DNA of 64,000 nucleotides. It comes from Dendrolimus kikuchii (lineage: Eukaryota; Arthropoda; Insecta; Lepidoptera; Lasiocampidae). This document shows positions 35,568 through 47,364 of the stretch, in pieces. A program made the position numbers and the translations under genes. Positions within the stretch are counted from its first letter, which is position 1, and each line of letters starts with the position of its first letter. Under the pieces are notes generated by a model. The model saw only the letters and a list, made by a program, of their open reading frames with translations, had not been told where the DNA came from and did no database searches. Location: contig CM034392.1 in NCBI GenBank assembly GCA_019925095.2, positions 24,184,387-24,248,386 on the forward strand. The letters are read 5' to 3'.

Positions 35568-36028
35568 TATTATATAAGGTACAAAAACTAAAATATAGAA
35601 GCATAACTACCTATAATATAAAATCATGTAAGTAAAAGTATTTATCTAATATAAAAGTTCTATTCAAACACGCGATTTATCAGTTTAAGTACCTCACGTC
35701 TATGCACATTTTTATCAATGTTTCTATGTATAATTTTCATTCTTTTCTTTCTTCTCTTCTTATTTTTACTGTTATCTGTAGAGGCTTATTAATAGCTTCT
35801 CTAAATCTATTTTATTTTTAGTTATTAATAATGATAGTTGTTAGCCCCCCAAATATAATAAAATAAGAGTAAAAAATGTAAATGTCTAAGAGGAAAAATA
35901 AATAAAAATTAAAAGAAAAATAGAAAATAAGAATCTGTCTTGACCCATGACAGAGGAGCACGGCGAATTAAAAAAAAACTAAGGTGACATTGCAATTCAA
36001 GAACTACTTTTTAAAATTGTTTATTGCT

Positions 36029-36208
36029 TAAGTTCAGCAGATAGGCAGACGACCCGTCTGATAGCACTAAAAGTGCACCAATGTACTGCCGCTCTCTAAG
36101 CCTCCTACGTCCTCTTCGAAGCTGGCAACACATTGGAAGCAGTTGGTGTTGCAAATGCACATAGGCGACAGTAATCATTTTCCATCAGGTGGGTCGTCAG
36201 TCTCTATA
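36029..36208. mobile_element. SINE-like family A, inverted pair of 3' ends
   Basis: The left part (CAGCAGATAGGCAGACG) is a minus-strand tail region; the right part (GGCGACAGTAATCATTTTCC, GGTGGGTCGTCAG) is a plus-strand tail region. The middle is diverged. Confidence 0.65.
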
Positions 36209-36301
36209 TATACTCAAAAATGTATAAAATCTATAATCAACAGATTAGAATCAAAGCGCCAAAAACAAACTGCAAATATACAGAAAGAAAGATTACACTG
36301 T

Positions 36302-36747
36302 TGTTACATACCAACACAGAAATGCGCACACCTGCAGGTCTTAAAACGCAGTTTTATTGCTACCAGATTTAGGAATTCGTTTGTTTACTTTGTGTTTATA
36401 ATTTGTAGTTCAGAAAAACATGCTATTGTTTTTCTACTTCTTTTATGGCCGTCATTAGTGTCGAACTAATTAACTCGGTGAGCACGGTCCTTTGTTCTAT
36501 TATTCAGTTTAGTATAAAACAATGCCGAACGGAGGGGTGAGGCAGTCGAGCGACGATTACGATACAAGCAAGACGTGTACATTCGACAAGCGATATAATG
36601 ACGGACTTTGCGCGTGTTATTGATCGTGCAGATTGTAACAAGTAGTGTCTAGTTTTATTTGTACCTATTTTATACGTGTTTGTATAGTTCTAATAAATTC
36701 TATAGTAATTCCAACGGCATTTTAATTCGAGTCCCACACTCGTAACA
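36302..36747 (+). mobile_element. Solo LTR, family L
   Basis: TGTTACATAC at the left, ACTCGTAACA at the right; flanks CTGT and CTAT match in 3 of 4 bases. TATAAA at 36513-36518 and AATAAA at 36692-36697 fix the orientation and support the LTR call. Confidence 0.82.
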
Positions 36748-37271
36748 CTATTTTAATCACCAGAAAAAGCATTAAAATTCGAACTATTGAATATTAATGT
36801 ACCGATGCCAATCTATTTACTTTCGATATAAGCAGCTCGCTTGATTTACACTTTTCGACTTCCGGTCCAATTATAATATCATGTCGGGCTTAATTAAAAA
36901 TTTAATTGATCCACATAGTTATGGGTGTCTGTAACAAAGAACCCGAATTATTTTATTTAATTATCGAAAATAATTATACACTACTTACAGTACAGTTCTA
37001 TATATTATAAAAAGTGACTTCGTCTGGATGTTTTGGTGATTAAACGAGACAGATACGCTTTCATACAATCTTGGACCCAGTTTGTGAAAGATGAGTGTGA
37101 TTTTAAGATTTCTTCTTATTGATACTTTTCATAATTGTAGTGAGTTTAGGTTATTTTGAATGAATTAATAGTGTGGTGTGAGTAATATTATTCATTGTTG
37201 AAATTCATTTATATAATAGACTTTTAACCAACATTTTATTATTTAAAACAGAAACAGAGAGTAGTATTTAC
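36748..37271. other. Intergenic, nothing recognised
   Basis: AT-rich, no ORF over 60 codons, no repeat matched. Confidence 0.45.
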
Positions 37272-38115
37272 TGTCGAGTGCAATGTGAACTGTCAACTGA
37301 TTTAGTTTGGAAACGGTAACCTTAAGTACAAATATTAACAAGTCGTAAAGCTAGTACAATATATTTAGTACAGTGTGTGAGCGGGACGGATGATGAGCGA
37401 GTGAGATAGAGCAACTATTAAAATGTGCATTCTCGTGTTGCGCTAGCCAGTTCGCGTCCGATTATAAGCCTCGTCGAAAGGCTCTTGTTCGACGACCGCG
37501 TAACGACCTGACGGACAGAGTCGACGTTATTACGAAACGGCTAGCCCGGATCAGTCCGCCCACGGTTAGGACGGTAGGCTGGCAGGCACCGACAGACAGA
37601 CACAGACGGCGGCGTCTCAGACGCCGCCAATCAAGATCTAGGGACGCTAGGAGACATAGCTCCCGCCACAGGATAGACTAGGCGTGTTGCTGGGAAGTTT
37701 CTTTCGCCGTTTCTTCTCTCCCAGCCATAACACGTTGCGAAACGGCAGTAAGATAGCGTAGGCCTCCGCGAACCACCGATCCCGGCCCGCCGGGATCCTT
37801 CCCCTCGGGCTTTATATTACCCGTCGCCCGTTCTCAATTAGTGCTTTGTGTCGCCCTATGGTGGGCATCATTAAATTCATCCCAGTCTCATGGCAACAGT
37901 CCAGCCCAGGTAAAACTCCTTAGGGAGCTCCCTCTAGCAAGTTACCCCCCCGGGCTCGAGCACCTTCGCGTCGCGAAGGCACTCGCCCCAAAAACCCCGG
38001 TAAAGTTGTAAGGTCTTCGGACCAACAACATAAAGTCAAGTCCAATAAAAAAAAAAAACTAGCCAGTAGTGTGTTGTCCGCTACGATGACAAGACGTATG
38101 CAGCTCCCATAACGT
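37272..38115 (+). mobile_element. GC-rich, hairpin-dense retroelement remnant with LTR-like head
   Basis: The head (37272-37449) starts TGTCGAGTGC, ends GCTAGCCA and matches the minus strand of 59069-59243. It is followed by a GC-rich stretch with an Arg/Ser-rich frame (LRRRQSRSRDARRHSSR) that could be a gag tail. Then comes a shared module at 37683-37755, several strong hairpins (37608-37628, 37778-37797, 37963-37979) and an A run at 38045-38057. Homology to the 58.6-kb copy resumes after the A run (GTTGTCCGCTACGATGAC). I do not recognise the class: gypsy-like is possible but unproven. Confidence 0.55.
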
Positions 38116-38126
38116 ATTTACTAGCC

Positions 38127-38282
38127 GTGCGCAGAAGGTTAGCCGATAGCCTCATGATGACACTCGTCGATGGTCAGCAGGGTTGACAAAAAAGTTTATA
38201 TAATAATTTTATTATTGTATATACTTTACATAAGTATATACAATGATAGTAACTAGTCATCGGCAAACCTTCTGCGCGCGGC
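38127..38282. repeat. Foldback (inverted repeat) segment
   Basis: GCGCAGAAGGTTAGCCGAT at 38130 pairs with CATCGGCAAACCTTCTGCGC at 38258-38277, one or two mismatches. Inside is a second inverted repeat, ATTGTATATACTT and AAGTATATACAAT. Confidence 0.6.
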
Positions 38283-38364
38283 TTATATAACCAAACCGGC
38301 GTAGATAGATGCTGGTAGGTAAACAGCGGGTCAATTAATTAACATCTCGCCCAGTGAGTGTTCT

Positions 38365-38676
38365 ATCCGTGCAGGAACGGAGAAAGAATACAATTTCCTG
38401 CGGGCCGGGCGGCCTGTCCTAAGAGGCGACAAAACAACCCACAGCCAGGTGGTAGGGCATTTGCTCGACTGGATGGCTACCACCCCTGGTCTAAATTATG
38501 TCGCCATAACAACCTTGAGTTATGTTCCGGCATTAGTGATCCGGTTCCAGTCTCCCTTAAGAGAGCAACAGCGTATTTGTAGCACCTTTGGTGTTGCAAA
38601 TGTCCATAGGCAACGGTAACCGCTTTCCATCGAGTGGGCCGTCGGCCTGTCTGCTGAACTCCTGCAATAAAAAAAA
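38365..38676 (+). mobile_element. SINE-like family A, full length
   Basis: Head ATCCGTGCAGGAACGGAG, tail CTGCAATAAAAAAAATAAA. Well preserved. Confidence 0.87.
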
Positions 38677-38887
38677 TAAAAAAAATAGTGAAACCTCATA
38701 CATGAAACTATGTAATAAATTTCTTGATCGTGACCTGGATCCAAAGTGATTTAACGCCAGTAAAGCTGACAATCTTTGCATATTATATATACTTTGTAGA
38801 AAGTGTAAAAGCGGCGCTTGCGCACAACGCCCATTTGTTTGACATTAAGTAAAATAAACATACATAATATTTACCTTTTTATTCAGA

Positions 38888-39446
38888 CTAGTGGTCCCCG
38901 TGGTCGAAACTCGACCCTAATAATTTGTTGTCAAAGACAATATCTTATACTGATATATAAAGCTGAAGAGTTTGTTTGATTTCATGCGCTAATCTCTGGA
39001 ACTACTGGTCTGATTTAAAAATTATTTCAGTGTTAGATAACCCATTTATCGAGGAAGGCTATAGGCTATATATCATCACGCTAAGACCAATAGGAGCGGA
39101 GCACCAATGAAGAATGTTTCAAAATCGGGGGGTTTTGAAAACAAATTCCACGCGGACGACGTCGCGGACTCACCTTGTACTTCTATATAATCACAGATTT
39201 CGCCAAGGCAACAATAAACAGAAGAGTATATATGCGTGTGTGTGTCAAATACATGCTATTGTGTGTATTGTTGTTTTTATTGATTTCATGTATTTTTATG
39301 CATACTTTTAATAGGATATTAGCATTCGTCGCTTCTTCTCTATATAAAACTACAACTGTCCAAAATTTCATACTCCTCCGTCCGCGCAATTTTCGTAAAA
39401 AGGGGTACAAAGTTTTTGCATCACGTATTATTTAGTATTATATTGA
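38888..39446 (-). mobile_element. Helitron family H3, interrupted copy
   Basis: Minus-strand element from TC (39445-39446) to CTAG (38888-38891), between A and T. Its interior is split by another Helitron at 38943-39171. Shares TCCTCCGTCCGCGCAATTTT and TTTTTGCATCACGTATTA-type ends with copies at 46262 and 63116. Confidence 0.75.
38943..39171 (+). mobile_element. Helitron family H4 nested inside H3
   Basis: Starts TCTTATACTGATATATAAAG and matches the minus strand of 43868-44096 throughout (ATTTATCGAGGAAGGCTAT; AGCGGAGCACCAATGAAGAA). The 3' end is decayed: GTCGCGGACTCA replaces the usual ending with CTAGT. Confidence 0.75.
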
Positions 39447-39496
39447 TGCCAAAAGCTGAGGTTGCTCTATGTTTATATGTTTTGAATGTATAGTAT

Positions 39497-39771
39497 TTTT
39501 TATTGCATGAGTTCAGCAGATAGGCAGATGGCCCACCTGATGGAAAGCTGTTACCAATGTTCTGCCACTCTCTGAAGGTTTACTGGAACCGGGCCACTTA
39601 TGCCGGAACACAATACAAGGTTGTTATGACGGCATTTACTCTAGAGCAGGGGTGGTCGCCATCCAGTCGAGCAAATACTCTACTACCTGGCTGTGGGTTG
39701 TTTTGTCGCCTCTTACGACAGGCCGCTTGGCCGCAGCAAATTGTATTCTTTCTCCGTTCCTGCACAGACAA
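39497..39771 (-). mobile_element. SINE-like family A, head-to-head with next copy
   Basis: Internally shortened minus copy (the segment after GAAAGCTGTTACCAA is missing), ending TTTCTCCGTTCCTGCACAGA. Confidence 0.78.
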
Positions 39772-39844
39772 AATTTACTTTTTTATGTTCAGTCGTCCTG
39801 TTACATGTTTTGAAGGCAGTGCTGTCGGTGTAGGAGCGGAGGAG

Positions 39845-40105
39845 TAATACGTATTTCAGCAGCCAAGAGGCTGTCATAAAAGGCGACAAAACAACCCACA
39901 GCGAGGTGGTTTTACGGCGTTTGTCCGTTTGTATTTCTACCAGTTTTGATCGAGAGTATGCCGCCATAACAACCTTGAATTTGTGTTCCGGCATGAGTGG
40001 CCAAGTTCAGTGTCCTCTTCGAGGCTGACAACACCTTTGGTCCTGCAAACATCCGACGGTAACGACATTCCGTCAAGTGGGTCGTCAGCCCATCTGCTAC
40101 ACATC
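39845..40105 (+). mobile_element. SINE-like family A, diverged
   Basis: Plus copy lacking the extreme head: GGCGACAAAACAACCCACAG, TTGTGTTCCGGCATGAGTGG, GGGTCGTCAGCCCATCTGCT. Confidence 0.7.
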
Positions 40106-40116
40106 TACATACATAA

Positions 40117-40589
40117 TGTTACGACCTAGACGCCGACAAAGACAAATTCACACCTTTATACCTGTAGAAACACATTTTATTACCTTTCAGCATTTGGACT
40201 TCTTTTGTTTACTTTGTGTTTAAAATTTGTGATCGGAAACCAGCCCATTGTGTATTTTAATCTTTTGTGACACTCATTAGCCAGGTGTGTCGGATTTAAA
40301 GTACAAACGGATACTAGGAAATTCGGACCAGGCGGCCGGTCGGACATATTGCATCTGTGCAGTATAAAGCAATGCCTCGAGAACCACGATCAAAGCAAAA
40401 CTTGTGTACATTCGGTAATCTATTTAGTGACGGACTTTGCGCGTCTTATTGAGTTACGATCTTCTGCATTTCGTTTGGACTTGGTGCGTTCGGTTATATT
40501 TGTACCTGTGTTATACGTGTTTGTATAGTTCTAATAAAGTCTATAATAATTCCAACGGCATTTTAATTCGAGTCCCGCAACTCGTAACA
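40117..40589 (+). mobile_element. Solo LTR, family L
   Basis: TGTTACGACC to ACTCGTAACA. Flanks ATAA and AGAA match in 3 of 4. TATAAA at 40363-40368, AATAAA at 40533-40538. The long AT microsatellite begins a few bases after the right end. Confidence 0.85.
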
Positions 40590-40590
40590 A

Positions 40591-40710
<120 letters not shown>

Positions 40711-41468
40711 CATCTACCTAAGCAAATACTCTTCCGAGTACATACTGTAAATACACAAGTACCGTCTATACATGTACCGTGTTCTGGAACCATAAATTAA
40801 ACCCAACTGTACTAATACATTGATCAAATTCCTTAAACGTAATAATGGAGTAGCAAGCTATTGCAACACCTCAAACTAGGTTTGGGCGACCTGTTACCTA
40901 TCACGTTCTTTTTTAATAACACAACATGTTATTAAATTAAAAAAGCGTAAAGAAATTGAAAGTGTGCAAGTATAAGATTGCAAATTTCATAACAATAAAT
41001 CAATATGATTATGGTACGTGTTTAAATTTTACGAGCGGCACGGCGGAGTTTAATTTTCTTATATCGGCCACTTCTGTTTAATGCTGCGTCCACACCGGCC
41101 CAACGATGATAAAGATGAAATAATTTTGTTGGAATCTCCAACAAACAGTTTTTATTTGTTTCCTGTGGCATAGTACTTTTTATCTGCATATTTTTCCCTC
41201 CTTATTATTAAAATCGTCATTGTATTATGCACGTGTAGTTTTCTTTAATAATTAAAATATTTACAGTCCACAAGGAATTAATATTTAAAGAAGTGTTTAA
41301 CAAATATAAAGCTATATTATAGTTGAAATGAGATAATATAAAAATATATAAACAAAGATATACTGTAAATAATGTAAGAAAGATAAGAGATTAAATAGGA
41401 GATAAGATGACGACATGAAAACAAAAAGGATAAGAACAATGTATTTAGTATAAGACAATAATTGTAAA

Positions 41469-41583
41469 GCTATGAATATCAAAGAAGCGAGTGAGGTGTG
41501 TAAGAATAAGCCTGAATGGCGCTCTGTTGTTCGTGTCTACCCCGCAAAGGAACTGGCGTGAAGCTATGTATGTATGTATGTAC
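41469..41583 (+). mobile_element. (CATA)n-tailed LINE 3' end, copy 2
   Basis: Plus-strand copy flanked by AATTGTAAA (41460-41468 and 41584-41592) with a (TATG)n tail. Encodes the same C-terminus as 44715-45014. Confidence 0.83.
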
Positions 41584-41592
41584 AATTGTAAA

Positions 41593-42799
41593 TACGTAAA
41601 TAATTGGAATGACGTATCAATGAATAGCACACAAAACTATACAATAGATAATTTAAAAAAGTTGTCTATTCAAAAGAGCTCTAGAAGCCCCTAACTAAGT
41701 TAGGAGAAGTCGCTGGGCTTGATAGGCCTAATTATAAAAAAATATATCGTATGATTTGTTGATATATTGATATTAGGATTTTTTTTTACATATAATTTTT
41801 ATAGTTATCTACATTTTAATAGAATCTGGATTTAAAAAATAAAATTATAAATCATTTAAAAAAATCACGAGTTACTACTATGCTTGGAACAATGCATCAG
41901 CGTTTATCAACGTTGCCACCTAATAAGATTATCTGGTCAGTATTTCTTAACGCTTTCTAACAGTGATTAGTATTGAAATAGCTTTTAAGTTTTTTTCTAT
42001 GCTGAGTTCTCCGGAAATCTTAATAAAATATTTTTATCCATCTTCAATATTTATGAATAAATATCTTTAAAACTCGGGACTTTAATACGCATGCGTCATG
42101 GCCGCTATAGTGAAAATTATCTACAGAAATATTAGTTTAAACAACTCACAAGACAAAAATCAATTACCTGTATAATTTTAACACGTTTTTAGATTTATTT
42201 TATTTATAACCAGAATAGATCGTATGTGACAATTTTAAATTATTTTTATTGATGTTGCGCACCGGTGTGTACGCAGCCGCAGCACAAAGCATGCTGCGTA
42301 CGAGTGTCTGCACACAAGCCTTCGGGCGATACGTTCCTTTTTTGAAATGTCAAAACGAATCTTAACAGAAAATCGGAATTAAGACTTAAGTACTATAGAG
42401 GCATGATGATCATAAAGATACCCGAGCGTCCTGAAAAAAGACGTTGTTAGCCCTTAGTGTATGTCCTTTGCGAATCCTCCGACCACTCCTCCAACGCGTT
42501 TATTGCATTATAGTTTATAGCAAAGTAATAGCGTACGTTCCACTAATATAAACAACGGAAGATAACATGCAGAGGTTTTCACGTCAAAAACATTCAGACA
42601 TTAAGAACGGAAGAGAAATGTCCTCATTCAGTCTTTCGTAATAATATTTTACTTCACCGTTAGTAAGTGGTATTTATAATGTCCCTGCTCCATATGGGAT
42701 AATGTCATAGTTAGAGGCTGTGGCCAAATGTGTCTTGTTTGAAGCGCTAAAAATAACACCATTAATGATTAGCTGCATTATTATATATCCTATAATCCT
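41593..42799. other. Intergenic, nothing recognised
   Basis: AT-rich apart from a short patch at 42250-42310. No repeat matched and no supported ORF. Confidence 0.45.
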
Positions 42800-42964
42800 A
42801 TATCCTATAAATATTATAAACGCGAAAGTTTATAAGAATGTACGTATAGGTGTATGTTTGTTAGTCTTTCACGCAAAAACTACTAAATGGATTTTGACGA
42901 AACTTTACAGTAATATAGCTTACACATCAGAATAACACATAGGCTATATATATATATATATATG
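42800..42964. mobile_element. Helitron-like 5' part plus TA microsatellite
   Basis: AAATATTATAAACGCGAAAG and TCTTTCACGCAAAAACTACT match the Helitron at 51808-52006; the match ends before a TA run (42946-42963). No 3' end. Confidence 0.55.
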
Positions 42965-43079
42965 AGGCCGGAAAAGGCTTAGCCTTTAGCCCACTCAATC
43001 ATAGAAGCCGTCGAGTAAAACATTATCTCAGATGTAGCAGTAACATGACATTTATTTTGGTTCTTTTGTTTATAACGCA

Positions 43080-43405
43080 GCCGGAAAATATGTTGTACAT
43101 ATCTGGGCTATTCGGGGGAAAGGTCAAATGCGGCGAGAAGCGCCACAACAGACGTGTGTGAGACCCTGGGCTAGTCGTTCCCAACTACATACACCCCTAA
43201 AACCTAAACCCGCGCCCCATTCTTGCCTTTTGTGTGGACGCTACCGGATCTAATACTAAGCTATTGCACAGTGAACTTCCAACGCTCCAGTAACAACAGG
43301 CAAACTAGAACAAAAAAACTATCTATGCTTGCCGGCCAGAATTTGAACACGCGTCATTTAAATTTGGAACGCGTATACGTTAACCACTAAACTGCTACGG
43401 TTTTT
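43080..43405 (-). mobile_element. tRNA-derived SINE, second family
   Basis: The right end, read on the minus strand, gives an A-box-like AGCAGTTTAGTGGTTAACGT and a B-box-like GTGTTCAAATTCTGGCC with tRNA-like spacing. The body runs left to ATGTTGTACATATCTGGG. Confidence 0.65.
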
Positions 43406-43867
43406 TGTAGTTTTAATGCAATGATCTAACAATATACCTAATCTAAACAATTTATACCTTTTGTGGTTTCCGACCGACTGTAGCATAGTGACCCTGATTG
43501 GACTGCCTAATATGTCGTCCCGCGTGCGTGGTGCGCGCGCGCAGGTTTCGCTTTCGTATCGCTACGTGGTGCATGGCCATCGCGCATGCGTGGTCGAGAT
43601 CACGTCTTTCACATTTGCGCTCGGTGATAGTAGCACGAGATCTTGTCATCTGTGAAATAAGAATTATTTAGTACGTTAGTATGAAAGCCTTGTTGCTATG
43701 AGCATCTACTCCCCATGTTGACGGTTTAAAACCTGGATTATCGGCGACACAATCGTTTGTGTCGTGAACTTTTTAGCTACCTACCCTCATGTTGCGTGCC
43801 CACTGTTGGGCGATGGTGAAATCCCGAATTTTGCCACCGGTTATGTTTCCTGTGATTATATAATATA

Positions 43868-44096
43868 CTAGCTGTGCCCGCGACGTCGACCGCGTGGAAT
43901 TTGTTTTCAAAACCCCCCGGTTTTGAAACATTCTTCATTGGTGCTCCGCTTCTATTGCTCTTAGCGTGATTATATATAGCCTTCCTCGATAAATGGGCTA
44001 TCTAACACTGAAAGAAATTTTTAAATCATACCAATAGTTGCTAAGATTAGCGCGTTCAAACAAATAAAGTCTTCAGCTTTATATATTAGTATAAGA
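43868..44096 (-). mobile_element. Non-autonomous Helitron, family H4
   Basis: 229 bp; minus strand begins TCTTATACTAATATATAAAG and ends GTCGCGGGCACAGCTAG, inserted between A and T. A homologous copy is nested at 38943-39171. Confidence 0.82.
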
Positions 44097-44699
44097 TAAT
44101 GAAGAATTCAACTTAAAAGTATTTTTTTTTAATTAAAAAGAAGATATTTTTTATTGTTTACTTCATTTTACGAAAAAAAAGTCCGCTATTCCATGACTTC
44201 TCACACATTATTACTCCTTTTTAAGATGAGAGTGATACTCAATGGAGAGTAATAGAAGTTAATAAAGTGAATGGAGTGAGTGCTTAACTCTTTTATGAAT
44301 AGCCGGATTTTTCCACAGATTTTTTCGAGCGACCTTTTAATATTCACATTAGTATTCCATTATTATTTTTTTCATTTATTTAGTCACATAAGCGATAAAA
44401 AAAACACCACGAGATGAATTAAAAATGACACACCACTACAAAAAATATTTTTTTTGTAATTTACTAGTGCTATACTCACTCGAAAAAATCTAATGTAATG
44501 CACTAGTAATTGAAAAAATATTACGAGCGACCATTTAAAATTCAAATTTTGAACTGAAACTTTCAGAAATTTATTATTTTTTGGTCTATAAAATTATATT
44601 ATAACGAGAAAGAAATTGAATAAAAAACAAAATCGGTCATTATTGTTTAAAAAATAATAAGTGTAGGAAGTCTTCAATAAAGCATATTTTTCTTAAATA
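44097..44699. other. Intergenic AT-rich
   Basis: Only a short direct repeat, CGAGCGACC at 44327 and 44524. No gene. Confidence 0.4.
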
Positions 44700-45062
44700 C
44701 ATACATACATAACTTCACGCCAGTTCCCTTGCGGGGTAGGCACGAGCAACAGAGCGCCATTCAGGCTTATTCTTACACACCTCACTTGCTTCTTTGACCT
44801 TCATAACTCTTGTCTTGCAAGCTCGTCTGTTCTTAAGGCTCCTGACATCATCTTCTGCTAGTACACGATCAATTTGATCATGGAAGGTGTGTCGTGGCCT
44901 TCCACAACTTCTGCATCCATCCACTTCTGCATTGTATATCCGTTTAGTCATTCTTTCATCATGCATTCTTTCCACATGCCCGAACCACCGGAGCATTCCT
45001 TTCCTTACCTTCACCCCGACATTCTCTTTCAGACCAACTTTCTTTCTTACTTCGGTATGTTT
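44700..45062 (-). mobile_element. (CATA)n-tailed LINE 3' end, copy 3 (longest)
   Basis: Minus-strand insertion with (CATA)n tail. A short TTAAATA occurs at both edges and may be the target duplication. Confidence 0.78.
44715..45014 (-). pseudogene. LINE ORF C-terminus, 99 codons
   Basis: Carries the motif GMLRWFGHVERMHDERMTKR, then GRPRHTFHDQI, a run of basic residues (SLKNRRACKTRVMKV) and the end EWRSVARAYPARELA. This FGHVER...GRPR pattern is usual for the C-terminal end of RTE-like LINE proteins. Upstream reverse transcriptase is absent because of 5' truncation. The open frame shows that this copy has not yet decayed much. Confidence 0.75.
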
Positions 45063-45331
45063 TTTAAATATTGCTTATAATTTAACATTTAACTATTTTA
45101 CAATAAAAACTTGCTGCGCGTACAATAAATAGTTTGTTTGCGTTCAGTAGTGAATTTTTGACGGTTGGACGTAGACTATGCGCGAGTGTCATAGTAAATT
45201 TATGATATTCTGTGTACACATCGGCGCGAGCGTACTGATTACATGCCCCGCTGGACTAGTGTGTACCTCGGTTGGTCAATCGGGCACCGACAGTAATTAA
45301 AATTATTTCATTATTATATTTTTAAAGTAAG

Positions 45332-45642
45332 ATATTATTTTTTTATTGCAGGAGATCAGCAGACAGGCAGACTTGATGGAAAGCGGTTACCATCGCCTAT
45401 GGACATTTGCAACATCAAAGTTGCTACAAATGCGCTGCTGCTCTCTTAAGGGAAACTGGAACCTGGTCACTAATGCCGGAACACAACTCAAGGTTGTTAT
45501 GGCGACATACTTTAGACCAGGGGTGGTAGCCATCCAGTTGGGCAAATGCCCTACCACCTGTCTGTGGGTTGTTAAGTCGCCTCTTATAACAGGCCGCCCG
45601 GCCGCAGGAAATTGTATTCTTTCTCCGTTCCTGCACGGATAA
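45332..45642 (-). mobile_element. SINE-like family A, full length
   Basis: Minus copy from TTTTTTTATTGCAGGAGATC to CTCCGTTCCTGCACGGAT, with a small deletion in the AGACAGGCAGACTTGATGG part. Confidence 0.86.
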
Positions 45643-45739
45643 AATTGTACAATAAATACATTTTGACAGAATTTCTTTATATATAGATGCTATTTCTGAG
45701 TTGGAAAGTAGTCTCTACTCATCCCAGTCACCGAAAGTA

Positions 45740-46140
45740 TATCTTATTCTTCTTCTCCGTCGTCACACTCTTGGCAGAGTGGTCGTGGTCCTCATGACAG
45801 GGGTGGTGGCAAGCTTCACAATTCGTCGCCATTCCTCTCGTACTGTAGTTTTCCTCGTGCATTCGTGGAGTGGACCATTTAGTGCGGTTTTGACTTGGTC
45901 GGTCTACCGCGCGCCCTCGTGCCCTCAACTTTGCCCTGGACTACGAGTCGCTCCACCGACGTGTCCTCTCGTCGTGTAATATGTCCAAAGAAAGTGAGAA
46001 TACGACCTTGAACGATGGAAGAGAGACGTTGTTTTATGTCGAGTTCTTCGAGGATTGAGACGTTGGTTCGGAACTGTGTTCAGGCTATGCGAAGCATTCG
46101 TCTCCAACACCACGTTTCTAAAGCGTCTATCTTCTTTCTC
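45740..46140 (-). pseudogene. LINE ORF C-terminal fragment, frame-shifted
   Basis: On the minus strand the frames give ETWCWRRMLRIA near 46110, then RTNVSILEELDIKQRLSS, FGHITRREDTSVERLV, and later REEWRRIVKLAT. These are the usual C-terminal motifs of insect RTE or Jockey LINE proteins. Several stop codons and frame changes make it non-functional. It is not the (CATA)n family. Confidence 0.7.
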
Positions 46141-46261
46141 TCGAAAGTATATATTATAGGATATATTATGACAATCAGCTCCTTTCCATGTCGTGAAAAA
46201 GGAACAAACAGAAACACATATGACCTAAAAAAACAAACAAACAAAGCCACTTTTATATGTA

Positions 46262-46824
46262 CTAGTGGTCGCCCGTGCTGAAAATTCGACCATAATAATT
46301 AATGTCAAAGACTATATCGAGGGGTCCAAGGTTATTTGTTTTAAGCGACATTTGCGAAATTGTGTCGATAGAGGAGTTTGAAGTTTCAATGACCCACAAA
46401 AAGACTTCATTAGTAAACTACATACTATATTTAAAAAAGAAAAATCTGTACTTTTTAGTTTGAAACCAGGTTCCTTATAATTCCTTAAGTTTGAGACATT
46501 AGGATGCAAGAAAACCGTCAAGTTAATTCTGTCACAAAATGTCGCTTAAAACAAATAGCCTTTCATCCCTCGATATACTTCTATAATCACAGATTTCGCC
46601 TAGGCAACAATAAACAAAACAGTATAAATGCGTGTGTGTGTCATATACATGGTAGTGTGTGTAATGTTTTTTTATTGATTTAATGTATTTTTTATGCATG
46701 ATTTTAAAAAAATATTAACAATCTTCGCTTCTACTCTATATAAACTATAATTGCATACTCCTCCGTCCGCGCAATTTTTGTGAAAAGGGATGCAAAGTTT
46801 TTGCTGCACGTATTAATATAATGA
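46262..46824 (-). mobile_element. Helitron family H3, interrupted by a MITE
   Basis: Minus element from TC (46823-46824) to CTAG (46262-46265), between A and T. The interior is split by a 257-bp inverted-repeat element at 46317-46573. Confidence 0.78.
46317..46573. mobile_element. MITE nested in Helitron
   Basis: Terminal inverted repeats of about 38 bp, TCGAGGG at the left and CCCTCGA at the right. ATTTGTTTTAAGCGACATTT is shared in both arms, with about five mismatches overall. Flanked by TATA on both sides (46313-46316 and 46574-46577). No ORF; superfamily unclear, though a TA-containing duplication would suit a Tc1/mariner-type or similar donor. Confidence 0.75.
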
Positions 46825-47364
46825 TATATATGAATTTTGCAAATGATTTAATTTTAATTTTCTAGGCGACAAAATATTATATATTATAACAGTGACCGAT
46901 TAAAAGAATATTTGAAAGACATGTTTTCTGTCTATTCAAATATATAATTTCCGTCGTGTCCAAATAAAATCGGCCATTGATCACCCATGAATTCACTTAC
47001 GTATCTCAGTGTTGCTTAACATTACAAATCTATTTTCATTTTAGATAATGGTACTCTAATATATTTCCGATCCAGCCGTATATCTTCAATGTATCGATGA
47101 TACCCCCATTACGATCCACGGTCGATTGCGTATCGCGACGATTACGCTGCGCGGGCGCACCACAAAGGCGCCGACGCGGAAACTAATCCCGGACGAGATC
47201 CCACGGGATTCATACAACAGTAATTGTATATTCGGGTAATTGGATTTTATGGAAGTAACGGGATTTCGCGTTGTTTCCATGTTTTATACGAAACTAGGGC
47301 TTCACTGCGACTTGTGTCAGAAAACTTAGTAGTATACATAATAATATGTATTGTAAACGCAAAA
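46825..47364. other. Intergenic with a GC-rich patch
   Basis: 47085-47220 is markedly GC-richer than its surroundings (GCGCGGGCGCACC; CGCCGACGCGGAAAC). No coding frame is supported. Confidence 0.4.

Noticed and set aside
37440..37680. Intact gypsy-type gag gene at 37 kb
   Set aside because: An Arg/Ser-rich frame and a loosely matching Cys-Trp cluster exist, but there is no gag core and stops intervene, so only a remnant of uncertain class is claimed.
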